Below are positions 44,481 to 54,155 of a DNA stretch of 64,000 nt, in pieces. Under the pieces are notes generated by a model. That model had not been told where the DNA came from. It worked only from the letters and a program-made list of their open reading frames with translations, and did no database searches. The DNA lies in assembly GCF_000321225.1 (NCBI RefSeq), contig NW_004450404.1, positions 267,001-331,000 on the forward strand, read 5' to 3'. Position 1 is the stretch's first letter. Every line of letters begins with the position of its first letter. A program made the translations under genes and the position numbers. This stretch comes from Odobenus rosmarus divergens. Its lineage: Eukaryota; Chordata; Mammalia; Carnivora; Odobenidae.

Positions 44481-46260
44481 TGCTGCTGGGATGAGTAAGA
44501 TGAGGGCTGAGAGACTCTCTGCGTGGGGGTCGGCGTCACCCCGTCGAGAGCAGCTGCCTTGGAGGAGTGGGCAGCAGCTGCGCCCCCTGTCTTTTGGTTT
44601 TAGAACATACGATCTTACCAAGTAATAGGCATTTTCATTTGAAGGGATCAATGATCCGATCACATTTCTTAACACTGCTTTGTGGGTCTTCAGGGAATTA
44701 CCTGGTGTTATCCTCTCTTCAGTGAAAGACTTACTGCACTGGTCACAGTGATGGCGGTGACGGTGATGTCATCCACCACTGTGTGCCCACCATCAATCGC
44801 TTTGGTGATTTTCCAGCTGTGGGACAGTGCCAGCCCCACCACACACAGCCTGTGAGCCGTGCAGAGGGGTGACCCCAGCCTCCTCTGTGCCCTGTTCTGA
44901 TGGTTGTCCTCTCTGTGGCCTTGCACTTCCAAAGTCCACCCATCTCCTTAACCTTGCCTGCACTTTTAAGCCCCAGCATGGCAGAAAATCCCTCAGAGTA
45001 AATCCTTAAAGAGGCATTTGACAAAGCATATATAAACTTACACTTGGTGAAAAGTGACTGTAGAAAAAAGTATGTTTAGCACAAGCTTAAATATTACCGT
45101 GCTTTTTATGCGGTCTCCCACGGCATTTTGGAACCCTGACATTTTTCCTGACTGATCGTTCCCTTTGATTTTTTTTTTTTCCTACGCTGCTTTGATTTTG
45201 TAAACCAAGAATAATATTTTTTCTGGACTAAGTGGTCTTACCCAGGGAATGTTTTAAAATGTAAAGATGATTCTATTTTCTCTTAAGTACCAAGAAGTCC
45301 ACACACATACAAACACATTTAATAGCTTCAGATGAGATAGTTTGACTAATTTTTAAAGGCATATTGGAAAAATTTGCTCCTCTTAATTCCAGCCCCTACT
45401 TCGGAGTCCCATCGTTTTTATGCTGTTGCATGCACAGTGAAGCAGGTCCCCCATCACCTGCATGGTACAGACCCTGTCCTGAGAGGCAGGCCTTGGTTCT
45501 TGACAAATGGATTCGCCCTAATGTATTGTGTCTTCAAGATGGACTCAAAGGCGAATCCATCCCATTTTCAGAAAGGGAAGGTTTTTAACTCCCTCATGTT
45601 AAGTACGCATGTTCGGTGTGTTGGACAAAGCTCCAAAATGCTAGCACCTTTGTTCTTACCGGCTGGCGGGATTGGGTCTGGTCATTAACCACATGGGGGC
45701 ACATTTTGCAGTTAACTCCTTCTGAGGGGGTGGGGACCGAAATAGGGCTGCTGTGCTCAAAACCTGACATTAGGCATCAGGCACTGCCTTACTGTGGCTT
45801 TGTTAATGCCTTAGGTGCCGGCTGGCAGGACCTTTGCTGTAATCTTGCTCCTATCTAGAAGGTTGTCCTTTGTGCCTCCACCACTGAACTCTGGGGTCTA
45901 AGGTGAGTTCGTATCTGAAAGTGTGCAAATCCCGAACCCTAATGAAAGAAAACCAAATATCCGCCTTGTCGGAGGGTACCCTCCTCCCACCTCCCCATGG
46001 CAGTGGGGTCCCAAGGGCACGGTCGCCCTGGAGAGTCCAGTCTTTTGCTTCTTTTGCCCACCGATCTCTCTTTGATCAGAACTGCACGCACTTGGGAGAA
46101 AATCCAGCCGGGGCCTGCATTGTCTTGGGGTGATTCCAAGCAGTAGATTTTCTGGGTCAGTGGGTATGAATGCTTTTAAATTGCCCTTCAGAAAGTTTTT
46201 TTTTTTTTTTTTAATTAATTTTACTTCCATATCAGCAGACATTTGCTATGGTGCTGTTTT
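44481..46260. other. Unique sequence, no gene seen
   Basis: 44740-44790 has a GATG/GGTGA-rich patch. 45000-45360 is AT-rich and repeat-poor. No frame over ~115 codons and none recognisable. Confidence 0.5.
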
Positions 46261-46262
46261 TA

Positions 46263-46410
46263 CTCATCCATCCATCTATCCATCCATCCATTCATTTATC
46301 TATTCATTCACTTACTGATTCAGTGCCGAGACTGTATCCCAGGCACTGTGGACCCATACACAAATACTAATCAATTCCTGCCCCTGGATGGGGCTCAGTG
46401 GGTTTTCTCT
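46263..46410 (-). mobile_element. LINE-2 3' end, antisense, with (CCAT)n expansion
   Basis: (CATC)n at 46266-46292 followed by 'TATTCATTCACTTACTGATT' and 'CCCAGGCACTGTGGACCCAT': the L2 terminal tandem appears to have expanded into a microsatellite. Confidence 0.6.
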
Positions 46411-46511
46411 GTCTCTGTAGAAAGAATTGAGGCTGTGTGTTTGGGCCTCTTGAGGACAGACCAGGATAAGCCCTCATTCGTGTTGGGAGGAAGGGGATCC
46501 AGACCTGGAGG

Positions 46512-46665
46512 TGGGGTTCTCAGCCCTGGCTGCACACTGAAATCACCTGAGGAGCTCTAGCAAATCCTAATGCCCAAGCCAACTGTGGAAGATTCTAGTT
46601 TTATTGGTCTAGGTGTGGCCTGGGGATCCAGATCTTTCAAAGCTGTGCAGCCTGAGTTGATTGTC
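46512..46665. mobile_element. hAT-Charlie-type transposon (MER20-related)
   Basis: 'GGTTCTCAGCCCTGGCTGCA' and 'CACTGAAATCACCTGAGGAG' at the left terminus; the interior is diverged. Same terminal consensus as 61822-62005. Confidence 0.65.
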
Positions 46666-46961
46666 CCTCCACAACCCTTTATCCTGGGGAGTCTGGCTTA
46701 ATGAAAACCCTCCATCAGGTCCCCAACTGCCTCTGCTCTTGACCTTATACTTGTCACTTCAGATTTGATGGCAGTTACTGTCCCCCTGCACATTTTGGCC
46801 ACCATGGGCCGTGGAAGGCCGGTACCCTGCCAGGCTTAAAACTGCTGAGAAGAAAAGCCACCTCTTTTTCATCTTATTTATTATTTATAGTTTAAAATGA
46901 AATTCTCACCTTATTTATTTAGGCTTCCACAGTGAGGGTCCTTTGGCTCCCTATCTTTTTA

Positions 46962-47162
46962 TTTTAAGATTTTTAAATTTTTTTTTTTTTTTTTGTGAGC
47001 GAGACAGAGGGCAGGAGCAGGGGGAAGGGCAGAGGGAGAGGGAGAGGGAGAAGCAGACTCCCTGCTGAGCAAGGAGCCTGACATGGGGCCAAATCCCAGG
47101 ACCCTGAGATCATGACCTGAGCCAAAGGCAGCCGCTTAAATGACTAAGCCACCCCGGCGCCC
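46962..47162 (-). mobile_element. SINEC, minus orientation
   Basis: Poly-T tail 46979-46994; head at right 'AGCCACCCCGGCGCCC'. Flanks CTCCCTATCTTTTTA (46947-46961) and CTCCCTGTCTTTAT (47163-47176) form a slightly diverged duplication. Confidence 0.93.
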
Positions 47163-47179
47163 CTCCCTGTCTTTATCAG

Positions 47180-47420
47180 TAATAATTGCCAACCCCTATT
47201 GAGTGCTTACTCTGTGCCAGGAGCTATTCTAAATGTCTTGCATGGTAGCACTTACCCCCTTTGACAAACAACCCTGCGGCATAAATACTGTTAGCATCCG
47301 CATTGCACAGATGAGGACACTGAGACAGAGAGAGATTAAGAAACTTGCTCCCGCCCCAGAGCGGGTCCGTGGGGCATCTCCCCCTGATTTCAACAAGTAG
47401 GGCTCCTCTCTACAAGTCAG
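47180..47420 (-). mobile_element. MIR SINE, antisense
   Basis: 'GAGTGCTTACTCTGTGCCAG', 'GCACAGATGAGGACACTGAG' and 'AGATTAAGAAACTTGCTCCC' fit antisense MIR over nearly its full length. Confidence 0.82.
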
Positions 47421-48280
47421 AAGGGTTTGGATTTGCTGTGCCTCTGCGCTGTGTTTTCTTTCTCATATGAGAAGTAGGGTGGATGAGTGAGGGTACACCT
47501 GTGAGGTCTCCCAGCGTCCCGACGCTTTCCCGATGGCGAGGAGCAGCTTGGGACAGAGGGCTTAGTGAGGAGTCGTCCACCAGCTTCTCAGCCCACAGTT
47601 TGAGTCACTTTGGTTGCATCCACTGGACAGAGCTGTTTTGGTCTGGTGAGACACAGCTGAAGTAACTGAAAGCAGATGGTTCTTACCTGCGCCAAGCACT
47701 GCCATTAGTACTCTCCCGTCTGCATACTTTCAGAATTGTCCTCCCGGCTGAGAGAAGCCTGGGTTGCGGGGGGGGGGGGGGGGGGGTGGTGGTGGTTCAG
47801 AAACAGCCAGAATTCATCTCTTTGAAAATACGTAGAACTTCTCATCTGCTTATTCTCCTGGGGGAAGTCAGAGGCTCTCGGAAGTCAGTAATTGTGAGCT
47901 CTTGAGTCATCATTTCTGCAGTTGTAACAGAGCCCAGTGTGGGGACGCGAGATGGAAACAGCACGTGGGTCTTTTGCCATAGACGAGGCGCAGAGTGGAG
48001 CGGCTGATATCTCCTCCTGGAAGGAAGGGATTAGCCGGTCAAAGTGGAAAACAGATTTGAGAAATCCATTTACCCTGAAGGTTTAGTAGGGAATGCAGGT
48101 CAGACTTACTGTAATGTCTTTAGTCATGGCTCTGTCTCCTGGTTTTATCTTGGACCGGGCTCAGAGTTTCAAAAGAAAGGGGGTAGATGAGCCTTTAAAC
48201 CCTGGCCTTAATATTTCCATCCACATTATTAGGAATAAAAATTCTTGTCATTTATCGAACTGAAGGGATGGCATTAAAAT
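47421..48280. other. Unique sequence with an 18-base G-run
   Basis: Poly-G at 47769-47786 followed by TGGTGGTGG. Otherwise unassigned; no gene. Confidence 0.5.
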
Positions 48281-48292
48281 ATGTGTAAAATT

Positions 48293-48488
48293 GGGGCGCC
48301 TGGGTGGCTCAGTCGTTAAGCGTCTGCCTTTGACTCAGGTCATGATCCCAGGGTCCTGGGATGGAGCCCCGCATCGGGCTCCCTGCTCGGCGGGAAGCCT
48401 GCTTCTCCCTCTCCCACTCCCCCTGCTTGTGTTCCTGCTCTCGCTCTTTCTTTCTCTCTCTCTCTGAAATAAATAAAATCTTTTAAAA
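48293..48488 (+). mobile_element. SINEC, plus orientation, with target duplication
   Basis: Head 'GGGGCGCCTGGGTGGCTCAG'. ATGTGTAAAATT at 48281-48292 and 48489-48500. Close to the other young copies. Confidence 0.96.
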
Positions 48489-48500
48489 ATGTGTAAAATT

Positions 48501-48900
48501 ATTAATTTACTACTTGTGTATTTCTCAGTTATTTGTAGGTTATTAAGAAAAATTCTTGCTTCTGTATATATGATCATAGAGCCCAACTTAAATTTCAAAG
48601 AACATCACTAGCATATTCTTGACTTTTCTCTTGAGAATAAATATCACCTATGATAAGAAAAGAACTTGGAAATATTCCCATGGATTTTGACATCGTCCCG
48701 GGCCATAAAAGAATGTGAGAATCCTAATTAGTCTTCAAATAATCTTTTTTGAGACAAAGAACTTCTGCTTGGAAGAACACCATTTCAATATACTATTTGT
48801 CACCACATTACCTAAAAGCCACTTGGAGACATTTTGTGGAATTCAAACCATTTGAAGGCCTAGAGGGCCAAGACATCGTCACGGAAGATGCACACAGCCT
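48501..48900. other. AT-rich unique sequence
   Basis: No recognised repeat or exon. Confidence 0.45.
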
Positions 48901-48904
48901 TGAA

Positions 48905-49030
48905 CAGAGAAGACAGAATTCTAACTGTAATCTTGCCCCCCGACTAGATGTGTGGCCTGAGGCAAGTCACCTTTTGTGAACCTCTGTTTCCTCATCTGTA
49001 AAATGTGTTGCACTAGATAGTCTTTGTAAA
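48905..49030 (+). mobile_element. MIR SINE, sense
   Basis: 'TAGATGTGTGGCCTGAGGCA', 'AGTCACCTTTTGTGAACC' and 'TCTGTTTCCTCATCTGTAAA' match the MIR core. Confidence 0.85.
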
Positions 49031-49184
49031 ATGAAAATTAGAAGGCTGTGTGTGATCTAGTCCCTTGCTTTTCTTTCCTACGCTCAAACTTGCTTCTTCC
49101 CTCCTTTTAACGCGTGCGCGGCCACGCACACTCACACATGCACGGGCACAGGTCTTCTTGGAACATTGGAATGCGCTATACCGT

Positions 49185-49345
49185 GGTGCCTCTGTCTTCC
49201 AGGGCTTTACTCAAGTGACTCCACCTCAGAGAGCTTTTCCCCGATTGCCCTCTCTGAAGTACTCTCTTCCCCACCTCGTTTCCCCTTGTCACTTACCCTG
49301 ATTTACTTTCTTCTTAGTGCTTAGCGCCGTCAGAAGGTATAAGAC
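49185..49345 (+). mobile_element. LINE-2 3' region, sense
   Basis: 'CAGAGAGCTTTTCCCCGATT' and 'ACCCTGATTTACTTTCTTCT' then 'TAGTGCTTAGCGCCGTCAG' correspond to the L2 segment before the terminal tail. Confidence 0.7.
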
Positions 49346-49675
49346 ACTAGGATGCTGGTGCACGGGTAGATAGATGAAGGAACTAATGGAATACAATAGA
49401 AAGTCCAACAGACCCACCTGTTGAGTTGGGTGATGTCTTCATGGGTATTTATTTTGTTATTTTAAATCGTATAATCTTAAAACAGTTTTCCAAAATAAAA
49501 TTTTGAAAAAAGCGAGCCATGCATAAAATTTCCGAGATCCAGAAATTTTACAGTGAACGCTAACTCAGCTGGAGGGGACTCCCACTCCAGCTGAGAGATC
49601 TGCGTAGATGACCAGAAAGACCCCTGGAGCCCAGACAAGATTCTAGGTTGAGCGTTTACTGGCTATCAGGCAGTT
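49346..49675. other. Unique sequence
   Basis: Contains a 14-bp imperfect inverted arrangement around CTCAGCTGGAGG..CCTCCAGCTGAG-like text at 49565-49594 (AGCTGGAG / CTCCAGCT, perfect 8-bp arms). No gene. Confidence 0.4.
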
Positions 49676-49679
49676 TGTA

Positions 49680-49815
49680 TTTCACCAGCAGTGGGCGCCC
49701 CACCCCCACCCCATTTCACAGGCCAGGGAACCGCAGCTCAGAGAAGCCGAGTCCCTTTTCCAAGGCCACACAGTCCTGAAGGGGCAGAGCAAGGGTCCCG
49801 GGCAGGCCTGATTCA
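49680..49815 (-). mobile_element. MIR SINE, antisense
   Basis: 'CCATTTCACAGGCCAGGGAA', 'CCAAGGCCACACAGTCCTGA' and 'GGCAGAGCAAGGGTCC' fit antisense MIR. Confidence 0.75.
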
Positions 49816-50425
49816 CGAGCCCGTGCCTGTGTCAGAACACCGTAAAGCCTCCCTGGGCTGTTTGAGGGCTGAACACAGCGAATGGGAGTGTTGCCACAGC
49901 CTCTTACTAGGGAAATTGAAGATTTGTCTCCACCAGGCAAAATAGGAGATCTTTGCCCTTAAGGAACTTCCAATTTCTGCTCCCGCAGGGATTTTTCTGG
50001 GTGCCCCTCCCCAGGGATCCGCAGAGGAAGCCTCAGTAGCAGCATTTTGAGGCCTCCCCCACAGGGCCCCTCAGTTGGGCAGCAGTTGTCCAGAGACCCA
50101 CACGTTTTGGCTTTTGCTCGCCTTGAAGCTCCCTCCCCTTTCCCAAACACAAAAATATTGGCATTTCCTGGAAGGTGGTTTTGGCCCAAAGCCTGATAGC
50201 TATCCTACACTCTTGGGCCAGTTTTCCTTGGGGCCTCTGTTCTTTTATTTCATTGAGCATTTGTTCGGGAGTCGACGGTCACAGTGCTCACACACAGGAC
50301 CACTTTGGCTGGTGGTTTTTCCTTTTTGTAGTTCGATAGTCTTTTCAGTGTTTTTTCCTTAAATCAAGGGTAATTAAATCAAATGATTCTTAAGTGGTCA
50401 AATGATTCAGTTTTGAGAATTTGGT
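49816..50425. other. Unique sequence, no gene seen
   Basis: Short overlapping frames only. Confidence 0.45.
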
Positions 50426-50429
50426 GTAC

Positions 50430-51225
50430 TTGTGTAATCACTGTCTGAAAGAGGCCATAAAACATTCCTGTCACCCCAGAAAAGTCCTTGCCCCTCCCCT
50501 CTCGCCATAGCAACCACTGTCTGATTTCTAGCATACATTTTTGGGGCCTGTTTTTGGATATTGTGTCAATGAAATCTTAGAGCATGTACACTTTTGTATC
50601 TGGCTTCTTTCAACACCGTGTTTCTGAGACTCACTGATGTTGTTGAATGTGACAGGAATTCACTGCTTTTCATTGCTGAGTAGAAGTCCACCGTGTGGGT
50701 GTTGCACACTGTTTATCCATTCATCTGTTGACAGACTGTGCCTTTGAGTTTCCAGTCCATGCCTTTTATCTGTGTACAACTCTTCTTGTGAATCTATGTT
50801 GTTATTTCTTTTTTTTATTTAAAGGTTTTATTTATTTATTAGAGAGAGACACAGTGAGAGAGGGAACACAAGCAGGGGGAGAGGGAGAGGGAGAAGCAGG
50901 CTTCCCACGGAGCAGGGAGCCTGATGAGGGGCTCGATCCCAGGACCCTGGGATCATGACCTGAGCCGAAGGCAGACGCTTAAGCGACTGAATCACCCAGG
51001 CGCCCCTGTGTTTTCATTTCTTTGGGGAGGATACCTAAGATTGGAATTGATGAGCCAGAGGGTGGACAGTTGTTTAACTTCATTGGAAACTGCCAGACGG
51101 TTCTCCAAAATGACTGTACCATTCAACCAGCAGTGTATGAGCGTTCCAGTTGCTCCAAGTTTTGGTGTTGGTCTTTTTTATTTTAGTTGTTCTAATGGAT
51201 GTGATATGATCCCTTGGTTTTTTTT
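50430..51225 (-). mobile_element. Ancient LINE-1 (L1M) 3' fragment, antisense, split by SINEC
   Basis: 'CCATAGCAACCACTGTCTGA', 'TTATCCATTCATCTGTTGAC' left of the SINE; 'GGAAACTGCCAGACGGTTCT', 'CAACCAGCAGTGTATGAGCG' and 'GTTCTAATGGATGTGATATG' right of it. The order follows the L1 reverse complement. Confidence 0.87.
50814..51006 (-). mobile_element. SINEC, minus orientation, inside L1M
   Basis: Poly-T/TTTA tail left; head at right ending 'ATCACCCAGGCGCCCC'. Diverged target duplication: TGTTGTTATTTCTTTT (50798-50813) and TGTGTTTTCATTTCTTT (51007-51023). Confidence 0.93.
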
Positions 51226-51649
51226 ATTTTAAAGGACAATTTTAAGAATTTTCAAGCATGTCAAGTCAGTGCTGGCTCAGACACCAAAAAGGTCCTGTAG
51301 AGGGGAAGCCAAGTGTTGCATTTTTATGGACAGGAGGTTTCTGCTCATCATTCCTGTCCCTGAAGCACAGTCTCCAGCCCTGAGGGCATTGTCTACGGGC
51401 TGCCACAAGGCAAGCTGAAGGCCAGGGCCCCCAGAGAGGCGAGGCCAGGCAGGAGAAGGAGGCAGGCAAGAGAGCCAGAGTAGAGAAGGGAGGGGCTCTT
51501 ACACAGAGAGCTCAGAACCACACTGTGACAGCCTTAGGACCAGCCTCCGGGCAAATTGTGCTCTGCGCCTGCGTGGGCACACACAGCCGGTGAGAAACTA
51601 ACATGTAAGTAGCCAGCAGGCACAGACCCGTTCCCTAAGCCTGTTCTAG
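51226..51649. other. Unique sequence, no gene seen
   Basis: Purine-rich around 51430-51500. Confidence 0.45.
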
Positions 51650-51874
51650 GGAGTCCCAGCTGCTTGTCTCTTTCGCTGCTGTGACCACACATGGTATGAA
51701 AGCTCCACTCAATGCAGATATGACAATATTTCCAAGGCAGAATTTTGGCAAGCCAACTGGAAATCCTCCAAAACCAATTGCCAGGCATGGGGCCAGCTTG
51801 GTGGGAAGCATCAGAACCATCCTGGGGGTGCTGGCTATAGGCTTTCCTGGCTTCGCCAGCCCTATGCACACAAG
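51650..51874 (+). other. Open block with splice-like ends, candidate exon or repeat
   Basis: Preceded by a weak acceptor (CTGTTCTAG at 51641-51649) and ended by a plausible donor CACAAG|GTAGGG at 51874/51875. The 225 bases between are a multiple of three and open in one plus frame, including 'NFGKPTGNPPKPIARHGASL'. The minus strand is also open over most of it ('KLAPCLAIGFGGFPVGLPKF'), so strand cannot be decided. I recognise no protein family. Openness on both strands also fits an old repeat or chance. Confidence 0.15.
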
Positions 51875-53190
51875 GTAGGGAGCACTTCTAAAATGTTTTC
51901 ACTATTCCGCATATCTCAAATGTCACTATTTAACCCATTTCTTACAGTCCTCATGCTAATTAGCAAGCTCCCCATTTTACCACCTGTGAGTTCTGATATT
52001 CCCTGTGCTCTGTAGTCAAGCCTCAAGTATTGATAGAGATGAAGAGATACCCGAAACTCCAGTAGCACTCTGGGAACAGGTCTTGCTGGTTCGAACTCAA
52101 GTTGACACACATCCTCCTCCCCGCCACACCCCCCCACCCCTAGATGTGTGGGCTTGATGACAACGCTGGTTGACAGGGTTAGGGTCTCACCTGAGTCTTG
52201 GACAGGAAATGTCCCACTGTAGGTGCTGGTGCCTCTTCTGTGTAGAAAGTGTTGTGACCAGTTCACTCCAAAGTGGCAATGTCCCAGTCTCTAGACAGAT
52301 CAGTATTTTGGAGAGGTACCCAGAAAGAGATCAGTAATGTTGAACACAAGGCACGAGCTTGCTAGCAGTGAAACTTCAGCGGTCGGTAGAGGGGAGGATA
52401 CTATTGAGTGGACAGTCTTTGCCTAGAAAATCAGTTATGGAGGGCCTGAAGGGAAAGCTGGCCCAGACCCTCGAGCCACAGATGATGAGCTCCCTTAAAG
52501 GAAAATGCACAGGGACCTGTCCAATAAAGAATCTGGCGTGACTGGGGAAATGGCAGAAATCCCAGGCCTTCCTGCTCCACAAACCAACAAAACATCCAAG
52601 GGTACAAAGAGAGAAGGGGTGTTGTGGCGCTAGCATTTTCCTCTGGCCAGATGCCAGGTACACCAGCTTCCCAGGTCTCTCTGCCTGTGTGGTGCCAGGG
52701 CCCTGCTTCGTCTCCCTCCCGCACCCACCCCCGCTCACACGGACCAGGGCCGCCTGTGGGGCTCCAGGGACGAAGGCTGCTGAAAGGCCTGCTCCTCTTG
52801 CTCTGTGAAGGCAGCTTCACCCTCCTGCTCTCTCTCAACCCTGCCAGCTCTGGGAATGCCTATGAAATGGACTCTTTCAGGAGATATTTATGCAGGAGCC
52901 AAGCAAAAAATTGTCCGGAACCCATGTTAATAAATTGATTCAAGTCAGAAAGAACAGCCAAAGGTGTCGGTGCTTTTAGTGCAGAAAAGGTAGCATGGGG
53001 AAGCTCAGAACTGGGCTCTGAGCACTTGGGCTACTCTTGCAGCTCTGGTTTTCAGCTCATGGGGCTCAGGGTATTCTAAGGCTGCAAGTCAGTCTGTCCC
53101 TAGCACTCACTGTGCGGAGTGGGTCCCAGGAAGCATTGACGGTGTCAATTAAAGTAATGCTAGCTGCTGTTTCAAATAAGTTGGAAGTGT
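51875..53190. other. Unique sequence, no gene supported
   Basis: Frames up to 135 codons on minus (52431-52838) overlap an open plus frame; no domain recognised. Confidence 0.45.
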
Positions 53191-53194
53191 GTCA

Positions 53195-53540
53195 TGGCTC
53201 AAGCACAATATAAGTTTATTCCTTGTTTACAAAAACCCCAAAATGGATGTTCCTGATGGCAGGTGGCCCTCCTGCAAACTATGATTCAGGCGTGCAGGCC
53301 CTTCTGTCTTGTGGCTCCACTGTGGCCAACAGGTAGCTTCCAAGATGTCCCTGTGCATCAAGTTCAGGTAAGAAGGAAGAGATTGGAGCACCATGTGTGG
53401 AAGGTTTGTAGGAGCCAGCCCTGGAAGTGGCGCACATCACCTCCACCCACATTCTGTTGGGTAGAACTCAGGCATGTGGCCACCCCTAACTGCAAGGGAG
53501 GCTGGGAAATGTAGTCCAAGCAGAACAGGAAGTGGGTATG
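53195..53540. repeat. Probable old interspersed repeat, same family as 30025-30375 in part
   Basis: Shares a perfect 24-bp match in reverse orientation with 30082-30105 (here 53492-53515). The left part ('TATAAGTTTATTCCTTGTTT') and the word 'GGCATGTGGCCACCCCTAAC' also look repeat-derived. Family not assigned. Confidence 0.5.
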
Positions 53541-54080
53541 GTCAACAGCTAGCCCGTCAGCCAGGGATGAAGTATATTCCTGGGAAGGATGGGAATGAAT
53601 CTCTGCCTGGGATGCATGCTTGTCCACAGGTGTAGGAAGGAAGAGTTAGGCCACAAAAGAAATGGGAGCTCCTGTGTCCTTCAGGGGCCAGCAGTGGCTG
53701 GCTGTAGCGGTATTGGTGGAGGGAGGAGCTCAGGGCTGGGCCTGCCCCAGGTGCAGGAGCAGGCCAAGGAATTCTAGGCTCTGGCCAGAGGTGAGAAGAC
53801 ACTTTCCCCTTCTCTCTCCCTTCCTGCCCTCCCTCAGCCCCATCTACGCCTACACATGATGCCAGGAACCTTTGCCCTCTCTTTTCCCGACCTCCCCAAG
53901 ACGTGCCTTCTCTGTACTAAATGTTGTTCACGTTCTGGAAAGCTCTGGCCCTCCTTCCCATCAAAATAGTCGTTCCCTGGGGATTCACAGCTCAGTTTCT
54001 GGAAGAAAAAAAAAAAACCAACGAACCAATTCACACCAAGGTGGTACTGATCTGCTGGGGTTTCTGAGACACTGAGATGA
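53541..54080. other. Unique sequence, no gene seen
   Basis: No recognised feature. Confidence 0.45.
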
Positions 54081-54084
54081 GAAC

Positions 54085-54155
54085 GTGAGTGTACAATACC
54101 TAGCAGGGTGCCTGGCACATAAGTAAATGCTTAGTAAATAGTTTATTAGTATCAT
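54085..54155 (+). mobile_element. LINE-2/MIR-type 3' tail
   Basis: 'CAGGGTGCCTGGCACATAAG' followed by 'TAAATGCTTAGTAAATAG'. Confidence 0.6.
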
